From Flagellimonas oceani (GTDB lineage: Bacteria > Bacteroidota > Bacteroidia > Flavobacteriales > Flavobacteriaceae), in assembly GCF_011068285.1 (NCBI RefSeq), contig NZ_CP049616.1, positions 3,492,001-3,556,000 of the forward strand: a stretch of 64,000 nt of DNA, in the 5' to 3' direction. The notes beneath the pieces are model-generated. The model was given only the letters and a program-made list of their open reading frames with translations, had not been told where the DNA came from and did not search any database. Each line of letters starts with the position of its first letter. Position 1 is the stretch's first letter. A program made the position numbers and the translations under genes. Below are positions 1 through 7,761 of the stretch, piece after piece.

Positions 1-1
1 A

Positions 2-340
2 ATGAAAAACAAGTGGCCATTTATTTTCCACACTTTGTTTATCTGGGCAGCCTATTTTGGCATGTTCTGGGTCATAAAATACACCGTGGAAGAAACCATT
101 CCCCTATCCCTTGGCGAATTGTTGGTCGCCTTTGTGGCCGGAGCCTTCGCCATGTCCACAACCAATGGCGGAATAGGTCTTTACCCTATTGCAGTAAGTG
201 CTGCACTGAGCATTTATGGCATCAGCTCCGTTTCCGGGGACGCATTTGGGTGGATCATGTGGATCGCCCAGACGTTTATGGTCGTAGTTTTCGGTACAAT
301 ATCCTTCCTAGTATTGCCGTTATTGAATAGAAATCGGTAA
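2..340 (+). CDS. C-terminal part of a YbhN/LPG-synthetase-TM-like membrane protein (5' truncated by window edge)
   Basis: The 112 visible residues are strongly hydrophobic, with about four membrane segments (roughly residues 6-26, 34-56, 60-76 and 84-107) and a short basic tail ending NRNR. The loop motif STTNGGIGLYP resembles the P-G-G-x-G-x-x-E/P motif of the lysylphosphatidylglycerol synthetase transmembrane/YbhN (UPF0104) family, whose members sit in the inner membrane and are linked to lipid flipping or cell-envelope lipid modification. The ATG at position 2 is almost certainly internal, because the family has about 300 residues and eight or more membrane segments. The gene ends 25 bp before the next one on the same strand. 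The family call is from a short fragment, so it is moderate. Confidence 0.6.
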   Translation: MKNKWPFIFHTLFIWAAYFGMFWVIKYTVEETIPLSLGELLVAFVAGAFAMSTTNGGIGLYPIAVSAALSIYGISSVSGDAFGWIMWIAQTFMVVVFGTISFLVLPLLNRNR

Positions 341-365
341 ACCCCGACCGCCTAAATCTTAACCA

Positions 366-1508
366 ATGAAAAAATGTCTATTTCTACTGATAGGCTTTAC
401 TTGCTTGAACCTTAGCGCTCAAGTAAAAAAGGAGATATTTGAATCCTTCAAACTGCAAGAGCGCAGAGATGTCTCCTACTATTTTCCCGAAGATTATTCC
501 GATGAAAAAACATATCCATTGATCGTGGTTTTGGATGCCGAATACTTGTTCGACCTTGTTGTGGCCAATGTAAAGTTCCAAAGCAGGTTCGATCGCATGC
601 CCGAAGCCATCGTGGTCGGGGTTCACCAACTCCAAAACGATCTTCGCTGGGAAGATTGTGCCTACGAAGAAGTCTCTGGACTGCCCACGGAAAAAGGCAA
701 AATGTTCTACGAATTTTTGGGAACGGAATTGATTCCCTACTTGGCCACCACATACAACATTGCACCCTTTAAAATGTTTGTGGGGTATGATATCACGGCC
801 AATTTTGGCAACTACTTTTTGTTCAAAGACCAATCCTTCTTTAATTCCTATATCAGTATTTCGCCCGTATTGGCCACCGAAATGGAGAGCAGGGTTCCCG
901 CCCGTTTGTCCGAGCTGGACCAGACCATCTTTTACAATCTGATCGTAGAAAAGCAACCTACGGATGATAGGCAACGTGTGCTTCAAATGAATACCAGCAT
1001 CAGCTCTATTACCAAAGAATCCCTGCATTACTTTTTTGATGAATATGAAAATGCCGACCACACCTCTATAGCAGCCTATGGCATAAGCAAAGCTTTTGAT
1101 AACGTTTTCAGTATTTACAGACCCATTACCCCTGCTGAGTACAAGTCGGATATTTTGACATCCGAAGAACCCGTGTTCAATTATTTGGAAAACAGATATC
1201 AGACCATAGAAAACCTGTTCGGGTTTGAAAAGCCTGTGGAACTCAACGATATTATGGCCATTTATGCCGCCTGCCTGAAAAAACAAGACTACGAATCGTT
1301 AAAGCCATTGGCCGAACTCTGCAAAAAACAATTCCCGGAAACCATGATGGGCTTTTATTTTGAAGCAGAACACTATGAGTTTATCGGAGAGCCCAAAAAA
1401 GCGTTCAAAACCTTCGAAAAAGCCTTCCAAATGGAAGAAATCGACTTTCTGACCAAGGACATGGCCCTCGAAAAAATCGATGCACTAAAAGCAGACTTCG
1501 GGTACTAG
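366..1508 (+). CDS. Exported esterase-D-like alpha/beta-hydrolase homologue lacking the catalytic serine
   Basis: A Sec signal peptide (residues 1-18, ending LSA/Q) is followed by an alpha/beta-hydrolase domain of the putative esterase (EsteraseD/Fes-like) type up to about residue 250, and by a C-terminal helical region (about 280-380) with a TPR-like pattern (FYFEAEHYEF...KAFKTFEKAF). The family normally carries a G-x-S-x-G-G nucleophile elbow. Here the aligned stretch is VGYDITANFG (139-148), so Asp142 stands where the Ser is expected and the following Gly pair is lost. The conserved late His may survive as His234 (NADHTS). The protein is probably periplasmic and either non-catalytic or binding-only. 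The reading frame is intact, so this is divergence rather than a broken gene. It is followed by an inverted repeat. Confidence 0.75.
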   Translation: MKKCLFLLIGFTCLNLSAQVKKEIFESFKLQERRDVSYYFPEDYSDEKTYPLIVVLDAEYLFDLVVANVKFQSRFDRMPEAIVVGVHQLQNDLRWEDCAYEEVSGLPTEKGKMFYEFLGTELIPYLATTYNIAPFKMFVGYDITANFGNYFLFKDQSFFNSYISISPVLATEMESRVPARLSELDQTIFYNLIVEKQPTDDRQRVLQMNTSISSITKESLHYFFDEYENADHTSIAAYGISKAFDNVFSIYRPITPAEYKSDILTSEEPVFNYLENRYQTIENLFGFEKPVELNDIMAIYAACLKKQDYESLKPLAELCKKQFPETMMGFYFEAEHYEFIGEPKKAFKTFEKAFQMEEIDFLTKDMALEKIDALKADFGY

Positions 1509-1510
1509 CT

Positions 1511-1590
1511 GGATGGATTCCCAGATTATTGGATTGTTAGATGATTTTCCTCTAAAATTCCAACTATCTAACCATCCAAATATCCAATCC
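1511..1590. repeat. Imperfect inverted repeat (REP-like intergenic element)
   Basis: Between the esterase-like gene and radA, the arms TTGGATTGTTAGAT (1529-1542) and ATCTAACCATCCAA (1566-1579) pair at 13 of 14 positions. Outer GGAT-rich arms (GGATGGATT at 1511-1519 and the complement near 1581-1590) extend the stem loosely. The repetitive GGAT/ATCC wording looks like the dispersed intergenic palindromes seen in some flavobacterial genomes. It could also act as a weak structural terminator, but there is no T-run. Its copy number cannot be judged from this window. Confidence 0.55.
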
Positions 1591-1631
1591 AACGTCTAAT
1601 TCCATATCTTTAGGCCCCTCATTTATTTTGA

Positions 1632-2990
1632 ATGGCCAAGACCAAAACAGCATTTTTTTGTCAAAACTGTGGAACCCAATTTCCAAAATGGGTCGGGCAA
1701 TGTTCCTCTTGCAAGGAATGGAACACAATTGTGGAAGAAGTGGTCCAAAAAGAGGACAAGAAAAATTGGAAAACCGATAAGGTTGCCAAACAGGCCAACA
1801 AACCCCTACGTGTTTCCGAAATTACCCAAGAAAAAGAACTCCGATTGGACACCAAGGACCAAGAGTTCAACCGCGTATTGGGCGGCGGACTGGTACCGGG
1901 CTCACTGACCTTGCTGGGCGGGGAACCGGGCATCGGAAAAAGTACGCTGTTGCTTCAGATTGCCTTGAAGCTACCCTATAAAATCCTATATGTTTCAGGC
2001 GAGGAAAGTCAAAGGCAGATAAAAATGCGTGCCGACCGTATTCAGCCCAACAGTGAAAATTGCTACATCCTTACCGAGACCAAAACACAGAATATTTTTC
2101 AGCAGATTTCAACCATTGAACCCGATTTGGTCGTCATCGATTCCATTCAAACATTGCACACCGATTATATCGAATCCGCTGCGGGGAGCATTTCACAAAT
2201 CCGAGAAAGCACTGCCGAGCTCATCAAATTCGCAAAGGAAAGCCACACCCCCGTTATTTTGGTGGGTCACATTACCAAAGATGGCACCATAGCAGGCCCC
2301 AAGATTCTGGAACATATGGTGGATACCGTCCTTCAATTTGAAGGCGACAGAAACTATGTGTACCGTATTCTTCGTTCGCTCAAAAACCGATTCGGCTCCA
2401 CTGCCGAACTGGGCATTTACGAAATGCAGGGAAGTGGATTGCGCGAAGTGAACAACCCTTCAGAAGTGTTGATCTCCAAAAATGACGAAGACCTCAGCGG
2501 TACCGCGATTGCAGCCACCGTGGAGGGTATGCGGCCCTTGCTCATTGAAATTCAAGCTTTGGTAAGCACCGCCGTGTATGGAACACCGCAACGTTCTGCC
2601 ACAGGATTCAATGCCAAAAGATTGAATATGCTCTTGGCCGTTTTGGAAAAACGTGCAGGTTTTAAATTGGGTGCAAAGGATGTTTTCTTGAACATCACTG
2701 GAGGAATCTCCGTGGATGATCCCGCCATCGATTTGGCCGTTATGGCCGCCATCCTATCCAGCAATTCGGACATCGCCATTGAAAAAGGTATCTGTTTTGC
2801 CGCAGAGGTAGGGCTTGCAGGGGAAATCAGGCCCGTGCAACGCGTGGAACAACGCATCCTTGAAGCCGAAAAATTGGGCTTCTCCAAAATATTTGTCTCC
2901 AAAAACAATAAGATTGCATTAAAGCAATCGGGCATACAGATTCAAAAAGTATCCAAGATTGAGGATGTCGTCGCACACCTATTTGGGTAA
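1632..2990 (+). CDS. radA: DNA repair protein RadA (Sms)
   Basis: RadA is a RecA-related ATPase that acts as a DnaB-like helicase at recombination intermediates and promotes branch migration during recombinational repair. All expected parts are present at the usual length (452 aa): the N-terminal C4 zinc finger (Cys10, Cys13, Cys24, Cys27), Walker A GEPGIGKST (97-105), a Walker B-like VVIDSIQ near 167-173, the RadA-specific KNRFG motif (251-255), and a C-terminal Lon-protease-like domain without a protease role. The start is the ATG directly before AKTKTAFFCQNCG, as in family members. It is probably monocistronic: an inverted repeat lies upstream and 51 bp separate it from the PQQ enzyme gene downstream. 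Confidence 0.97.
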   Translation: MAKTKTAFFCQNCGTQFPKWVGQCSSCKEWNTIVEEVVQKEDKKNWKTDKVAKQANKPLRVSEITQEKELRLDTKDQEFNRVLGGGLVPGSLTLLGGEPGIGKSTLLLQIALKLPYKILYVSGEESQRQIKMRADRIQPNSENCYILTETKTQNIFQQISTIEPDLVVIDSIQTLHTDYIESAAGSISQIRESTAELIKFAKESHTPVILVGHITKDGTIAGPKILEHMVDTVLQFEGDRNYVYRILRSLKNRFGSTAELGIYEMQGSGLREVNNPSEVLISKNDEDLSGTAIAATVEGMRPLLIEIQALVSTAVYGTPQRSATGFNAKRLNMLLAVLEKRAGFKLGAKDVFLNITGGISVDDPAIDLAVMAAILSSNSDIAIEKGICFAAEVGLAGEIRPVQRVEQRILEAEKLGFSKIFVSKNNKIALKQSGIQIQKVSKIEDVVAHLFG

Positions 2991-3041
2991 AATTACGTTT
3001 TGATGGTTTCTTTCTATATTTAGGAAACTTTCAAACTGCAC

Positions 3042-5198
3042 ATGAACAAAATTTTACCCCTGCTCGTTTTAGCCTTGATTTTTTCTTGCTCCGAACCAAA
3101 AATAAATACGGCCGACAAAGCTTATTTCACTACTTGGGAACATTATTTGGGCGACCCCGAACGAACACATTTCTCCAATCTTGATCAAATCGACACCACC
3201 AATGTTTCCCAATTGAAACTCGCTTGGAGCTATAAGAGTGGGGGTCTGCAAGAAGGAAGAACCACACAGATTCAGACAAGCCCTTTAATGATTGAAAATG
3301 TGCTTTACGGGGTAAATGCAGCCATCGAACTGTTTGCCATCAACGCGAAAACAGGAGAAGAAATCTGGAAGTTTTCACCAAAAACCAAGGATGAATCGGG
3401 CTTGGGGCTCAACCGGGGCTTGAATTATTGGAAATCCGAGGGTTCTGCTCCGAGTCGCATCTTTTTTTCATCAGGCCCAAGATTGTATGCCATCAATCTT
3501 AAAACGGGCCAGCCCATTAGTGCTTTTGGCAACAACGGAAGTATCGACCTTCGAGATGGTCTGGGCAGGGACCCGAACAAATTATCCGTGGTCTCCAATA
3601 CGCCGGGGGCGGTTTTTAAAAACATACTGATTCAAGGCACCCGAGTTGGCGAAGGTCCCGGTTCTTCCCCAGGGCACATCCGAGCCTTCAATGTGCTCAC
3701 AGGTGAAATTCTCTGGACGTTCCATACCATTCCACAGCCAGGAGAATTTGGTTATGAAACTTGGCCTGCCGAAGCATACAAAAAAGTGGGTGGTGCCAAT
3801 AGTTGGCCCGGTATGGCATTGGACAACGAGCAAGGCATTGTTTACATCCCCACAGGTTCGGCAGCATTTGATTGGTATGGCGGTGACCGCGAAGGGTCCA
3901 ACCTGTTTGCCAATTCCCTATTGGCTTTGAATGCCAATACCGGGGAGCGAATTTGGCATTTTCAAATGGTGCACCACGATATTTGGGACCGAGATTTACC
4001 GGCACCACCCAACATAGTTGACATTGTTAGGGATGGACAAACTATTCCTGCCGTGGCACAGGTGACCAAAAGTGGCCATGTATTTGTATTCAACCGAATT
4101 ACTGGAGAGCCACTGTTCCCCATTGAGGAAAAATCGTATCCGAGTTCCACATTAATTGGAGAAAAAGCATTTGAAACCCAGCCCTTGCCCTTAAAGCCTA
4201 GGCCGTTTGCACGTCAAATTTTGACGGAAGATGATCTATACGCTCCCAATCGAACTGCTTTTGTTGATGATTTGGTACAAGGGAATGAAAATGAAGGCAA
4301 TCCAACCGTATTGGAAAAATTCAACTCCATTACCTCACAAGGGCAATTTATACCTATGGACACCACTGGAGTGATTCTATTCCCAGGGGCCGATGGTGGT
4401 GCCGAATGGGGTGGAGCAGCAGTCGACCCACGGCACGGGGTGATGTACGTTAATGCCAATGAAATGGCATGGATCATAAAAATGACAGAGGTTGGAGGAG
4501 ATGAAGAGGGTGCAAGTGTGGGGCAAAGTTTGGCTCAAATCCATTGTGCCAGATGTCACGGTGGGGATTTGCAAGGCTTGAACGGAATTCCTGAGCTTCA
4601 AAACGTGAAGTTGCGACTGGAAACCGATTCCATAAAAAGCATCATCCAAAAAGGGCGAGGCGCCATGCCCGGCATGCCAAATCTGTCCGAAGAAGAAACC
4701 AATGCCATCACCAATTTTTTAATGGATATCGAAGAAGCAAAAGATCATAGAGTGGAAAAAACAAAAATCGATGTCCCCTATTCCATTTCAAGTTTTGCAA
4801 GGTTTAAAGATGATAGGGGTTATCCCGTGATAAAACCGCCGTGGGGCACCTTGAACGCCATCGACCTAAACACGGGCGAATATCTGTGGACTGTTCCTCT
4901 GGGACACGAAGAAAGTTTACAAGACCCCAATGTTCCTGTTTCAGGCTTGGAAAATTATGGTGGGCCTGTCATAACCAAAGGTGGTGTGCTTTTTATTGCG
5001 GCCACCAAAGATGAAAAAATCCGTGCGTTCCATATGCAAACAGGCAAGCAACTCTGGGAAGACCAACTGCCAGCTGGGGGGTATGCCACACCCATTACCT
5101 ATCAAATTGATGGGAGGCAATATTTGGTTATCTCTTGTGGGGGTGGCAAAATGGGCACACCTTCGGATGATGAGTACCGTGCCTATGCTTTGGAATAG
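3042..5198 (+). CDS. Lipoprotein PQQ-dependent dehydrogenase with an internal cytochrome c domain
   Basis: This is a quinoprotein of the glucose/alcohol dehydrogenase beta-propeller family. It oxidises an unknown sugar or alcohol outside the inner membrane using PQQ. The N-terminus is a lipoprotein signal (LALIFSC, Cys16). W-docking-type propeller repeats run from about residue 30 to 480 (for example ARNxGExIWxF-like blocks: NAKTGEEIWKF, NVLTGEILWTF, NANTGERIWHF). A c-type haem motif CARCH (502-506) follows, with MPGMP as a likely Met-ligand loop (about 543-547). The last blades come after it (NLNTGEYLWTV, QTGKQLWED). The haem domain is thus inserted before the final blades rather than appended. 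No PQQ biosynthesis genes are in the window. The gene meets the convergent aldo-keto reductase gene with no gap at 5198/5199. Confidence 0.9.
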   Translation: MNKILPLLVLALIFSCSEPKINTADKAYFTTWEHYLGDPERTHFSNLDQIDTTNVSQLKLAWSYKSGGLQEGRTTQIQTSPLMIENVLYGVNAAIELFAINAKTGEEIWKFSPKTKDESGLGLNRGLNYWKSEGSAPSRIFFSSGPRLYAINLKTGQPISAFGNNGSIDLRDGLGRDPNKLSVVSNTPGAVFKNILIQGTRVGEGPGSSPGHIRAFNVLTGEILWTFHTIPQPGEFGYETWPAEAYKKVGGANSWPGMALDNEQGIVYIPTGSAAFDWYGGDREGSNLFANSLLALNANTGERIWHFQMVHHDIWDRDLPAPPNIVDIVRDGQTIPAVAQVTKSGHVFVFNRITGEPLFPIEEKSYPSSTLIGEKAFETQPLPLKPRPFARQILTEDDLYAPNRTAFVDDLVQGNENEGNPTVLEKFNSITSQGQFIPMDTTGVILFPGADGGAEWGGAAVDPRHGVMYVNANEMAWIIKMTEVGGDEEGASVGQSLAQIHCARCHGGDLQGLNGIPELQNVKLRLETDSIKSIIQKGRGAMPGMPNLSEEETNAITNFLMDIEEAKDHRVEKTKIDVPYSISSFARFKDDRGYPVIKPPWGTLNAIDLNTGEYLWTVPLGHEESLQDPNVPVSGLENYGGPVITKGGVLFIAATKDEKIRAFHMQTGKQLWEDQLPAGGYATPITYQIDGRQYLVISCGGGKMGTPSDDEYRAYALE

Positions 5199-6239
5199 TT
5201 AAGGCGCCGGATTCGGAATAGCGTTGTGGATTTCCTCAATGCCTTCCAAAACCTCATCGGAAAGGTCCACATGGATACTTTCAATGTTTTCCTTGAGCTG
5301 TTCCATAGTGGTTGCCCCAATAATGTTACTGGTAAGGAAGGGCCGGGTGTTTACAAAGGCCAAGGCCATCTGCGCCATGCTAAGACCATGCTCCTGTGCC
5401 AATTGTGCATACATTTCCGTGGCTTGCACAGCGGTATCTCCGCTATATCTGTTGTAATTTGGAAACAATGTGATTCGTCCTTTTCTAGGAGGAACTTCCG
5501 TAAGGTATTTTCCGCTCAACACACCAAAGCCAAGTGGCGAATAGGCCAACAAACCAATCTGTTCCCGCATGGAAATCTCCGACAGACCCACTTCAAACAA
5601 ACGGTTCAAGAGGTTGTATGGGTTTTGAATGGTCTTCATTCGAGGCAATGACTGATGTACTTTGCTCTCTTCCAAATACCTCATAGCGCCCCAAGGCGTC
5701 TCGTTGGACAGTCCTACATGGCGAATTTTCCCTTCGGCAATCAAATCGCGGAGCGTTTCCAATACTTGATGGATATTATCATCCCAAACATCCACGGCAT
5801 GGGCATTGTACCCCCGTTGTCCAAAATAATTGGTGTTCCGCTCCGGCCAATGGAGTTGGTACAAATCGATATAATCTGTTTGCAAACGCTTTAAACTGCC
5901 CTCCACCGCGCTGATAATGGATTCCTTGCTGAATCCCGTACTGCGTATATGTTTTGCTGCATGACCAGGTCCCGCTATTTTGGAACCCAGCACTACTTTG
6001 TCCCGATTTCCTGTTTTTTTGAACCAATTTCCGATAAGCTCTTCGGTTACCGCATACAGTTCCTTCTTTGCGGGAACTGGGTATAGTTCTGCAGTATCGA
6101 AGAAATTCACTCCTTCATCCAGAGCATAATCCATCTGTTCGTGGGCATCATCCTCGTTGTTCTGACGTCCCCAGGTCATGGTGCCCAAGCAAATTTTGGA
6201 AATTCGGATATCGGTATGTGGAATTCTGGTATATTTCAT
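5199..6239 (-). CDS. tas: Tas-type NADP(H)-dependent aldo-keto reductase
   Basis: The 346-aa protein matches the Tas branch of aldo/keto reductases from its first residues (MKYTRIPHTDIRIS.. with LGTMTWG and a DAHEQMDYALDEGVN block). The catalytic tetrad is complete: Asp48, Tyr53, Lys87 and His130 (YQLHWPERN). Such enzymes are cytoplasmic TIM barrels that reduce carbonyls with NADPH. E. coli Tas is named for suppression of a tyrosine auxotrophy, but its real substrate is unclear. The last codon abuts the stop of the PQQ dehydrogenase on the other strand. No co-directional partner is close: exonuclease III ends 66 bp upstream. Confidence 0.9.
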   Translation of the reverse strand: MKYTRIPHTDIRISKICLGTMTWGRQNNEDDAHEQMDYALDEGVNFFDTAELYPVPAKKELYAVTEELIGNWFKKTGNRDKVVLGSKIAGPGHAAKHIRSTGFSKESIISAVEGSLKRLQTDYIDLYQLHWPERNTNYFGQRGYNAHAVDVWDDNIHQVLETLRDLIAEGKIRHVGLSNETPWGAMRYLEESKVHQSLPRMKTIQNPYNLLNRLFEVGLSEISMREQIGLLAYSPLGFGVLSGKYLTEVPPRKGRITLFPNYNRYSGDTAVQATEMYAQLAQEHGLSMAQMALAFVNTRPFLTSNIIGATTMEQLKENIESIHVDLSDEVLEGIEEIHNAIPNPAP

Positions 6240-6304
6240 TTCTTACAAGTTTTAGGACGCTTAAAGATAGTCAAACGGAAATATCGGACATTATGCGATT
6301 GTTA

Positions 6305-7066
6305 TTAATCCACCTCCAATAAAATGGGGCAGTGATCACTGTGCTTTGCCTCCGACAAGATCACGGAACGCTTTAGCCTATCCTTTAATGGTTCGGCCAC
6401 CATGCCATAATCCAAACGCCATCCCTTGTTGTTGGCCCTTGCATTGGCCCTGTAGCTCCACCAAGTATAGTTGTCCGGCTCTTTGTTGAAGTGTCTGAAG
6501 CTATCGATAAACCCACTGTCCATAAAACTTCCTATCCATTCTCGTTCCACAGGTAAAAATCCTGATACATTTTTATTTCGGACAGGATCGTGGATATCTA
6601 TGGCCTCATGACAAATGTTGTAATCTCCTAAAACAATCAGATTGGGACGTTCTTTTCTGAGCTCATCGGCGTATTTCTGAAAGTCCGCCATGTACATCAG
6701 CTTGTGGTCCAAACGTGCCAGATTGGTCCCGGATGGCAAATACATGCTCATAATGGACAGGTCCCCATAATCGGCACGAATGTTTCTTCCCTCAAAATCC
6801 ATATAATCGATTCCCGTTCCAAACTCCACATGGTCCGGCTGCTTTTTGCACAACAGGGCAACACCGCTGTACCCTTTTTTTTGGGCACTGAACCAGTAGT
6901 GATAAGGATAGCCCGCTTCCTCAAAAAGTTGGGTGTCCACCTGTTCTTCCATGGCCTTGGTTTCCTGAAGACAAATAATATCCGGGGATACGGCTTGCAA
7001 CCAATCCACAAAACCTTTGTTCATTGCGGCGCGGATTCCGTTGACATTGTACGATGCGATTTTCAT
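6305..7066 (-). CDS. xth: Exodeoxyribonuclease III (AP endonuclease)
   Basis: This is base-excision repair AP endonuclease/3'-exonuclease of the ExoIII (EEP fold) family, 253 aa from the ATG at 7066. Active-site residues are where expected: Asn7 (SYNVNGIR), Glu35 (LQETKA), Tyr109 (MYLPSG), Asp148 and Asn150 (GDYNICH), Asp244-His245 (HSDHCP). An in-frame TTG at 7084 would add MNKFDQ, but family proteins begin with MKIxSYNVNG, so I chose the ATG. The gene is divergent from the isochorismatase-like gene, with 134 bp between the starts. Confidence 0.95.
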   Translation of the reverse strand: MKIASYNVNGIRAAMNKGFVDWLQAVSPDIICLQETKAMEEQVDTQLFEEAGYPYHYWFSAQKKGYSGVALLCKKQPDHVEFGTGIDYMDFEGRNIRADYGDLSIMSMYLPSGTNLARLDHKLMYMADFQKYADELRKERPNLIVLGDYNICHEAIDIHDPVRNKNVSGFLPVEREWIGSFMDSGFIDSFRHFNKEPDNYTWWSYRANARANNKGWRLDYGMVAEPLKDRLKRSVILSEAKHSDHCPILLEVD

Positions 7067-7200
7067 TTGATCAAATTTGTTCAAAAATAGCTATTGTGGG
7101 CGGATGCCTAAAATTGATTTTGCCAATGGCTGCATCAACATTTGGAATCAAGACCTCCTTTCTTAAAGTTTTCCCGTAATTTTAGATCAAAATCAACCCC

Positions 7201-7761
7201 ATGACCGCACTCGTACTCATCGATATCCAAAAAGGGCTGGAAGAGACATCGTTTTATGGCACGGAGCGAAACAATTTGGATGCTGAAAAAAATTGTGGCA
7301 AATTATTACGATCATTCAGAAAAAAACAATGGCCCATTTTCCATGTAAAGCACAATTCCACAAATATCGATTCCCCTCTTTATCCCAACAAAATAGGAAA
7401 CGATTTTCGCCCAGAGGTACGCCCATTGATCAGTGAACCCGTTTTTGAAAAAAGTGTAAACAGTGCTTTTATCGGCACCAATTTAGAACACAGTCTAAAA
7501 GTTAAGGGAATTACCGATCTGGTCGTCGCCGGACTCACTATCGAGCATTGTATTTCCACTTCGGTACGCATGGCCTCCAATTTGGGCTTCAATGTGATTT
7601 TGGTATCCGACGCTACAGCTGCTTTTGATAAAATAGGGTACGATGGCAATAGATACAGTGCCGAGGTTATTTTTCATTCAGAATTGGCCAACTTAAAAGA
7701 TGAATTTGCCACGATCAAGGATACCCAAACCTTGATTGATGAACTTGATAAATCATTTTAA
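7201..7761 (+). CDS. Isochorismatase-like cysteine hydrolase
   Basis: A 186-aa cytoplasmic hydrolase of the isochorismatase fold with the catalytic triad Asp8 (LIDIQKG), Lys84 (VFEKSVNSAF) and Cys117 (GLTIEHCIST). The EHC-type active site is typical of the nicotinamidase/N-carbamoylsarcosine amidase-like group as well as of YcaC-like enzymes, so the substrate cannot be read off. Its stop overlaps the start of the downstream TonB receptor (TAATG at 7759-7763), so the two are co-translated. A true isochorismatase would fit siderophore metabolism next to a receptor, but no other siderophore genes are present, so this is only a possibility. Confidence 0.88.
   Translation: MTALVLIDIQKGLEETSFYGTERNNLDAEKNCGKLLRSFRKKQWPIFHVKHNSTNIDSPLYPNKIGNDFRPEVRPLISEPVFEKSVNSAFIGTNLEHSLKVKGITDLVVAGLTIEHCISTSVRMASNLGFNVILVSDATAAFDKIGYDGNRYSAEVIFHSELANLKDEFATIKDTQTLIDELDKSF

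Noticed and set aside
384..1286. Long minus-strand open frame (300 codons) opposite the esterase-like gene
   Set aside because: It has no recognisable motif, while the plus-strand frame has a signal peptide and a known fold; the frame is a by-product of codon bias.
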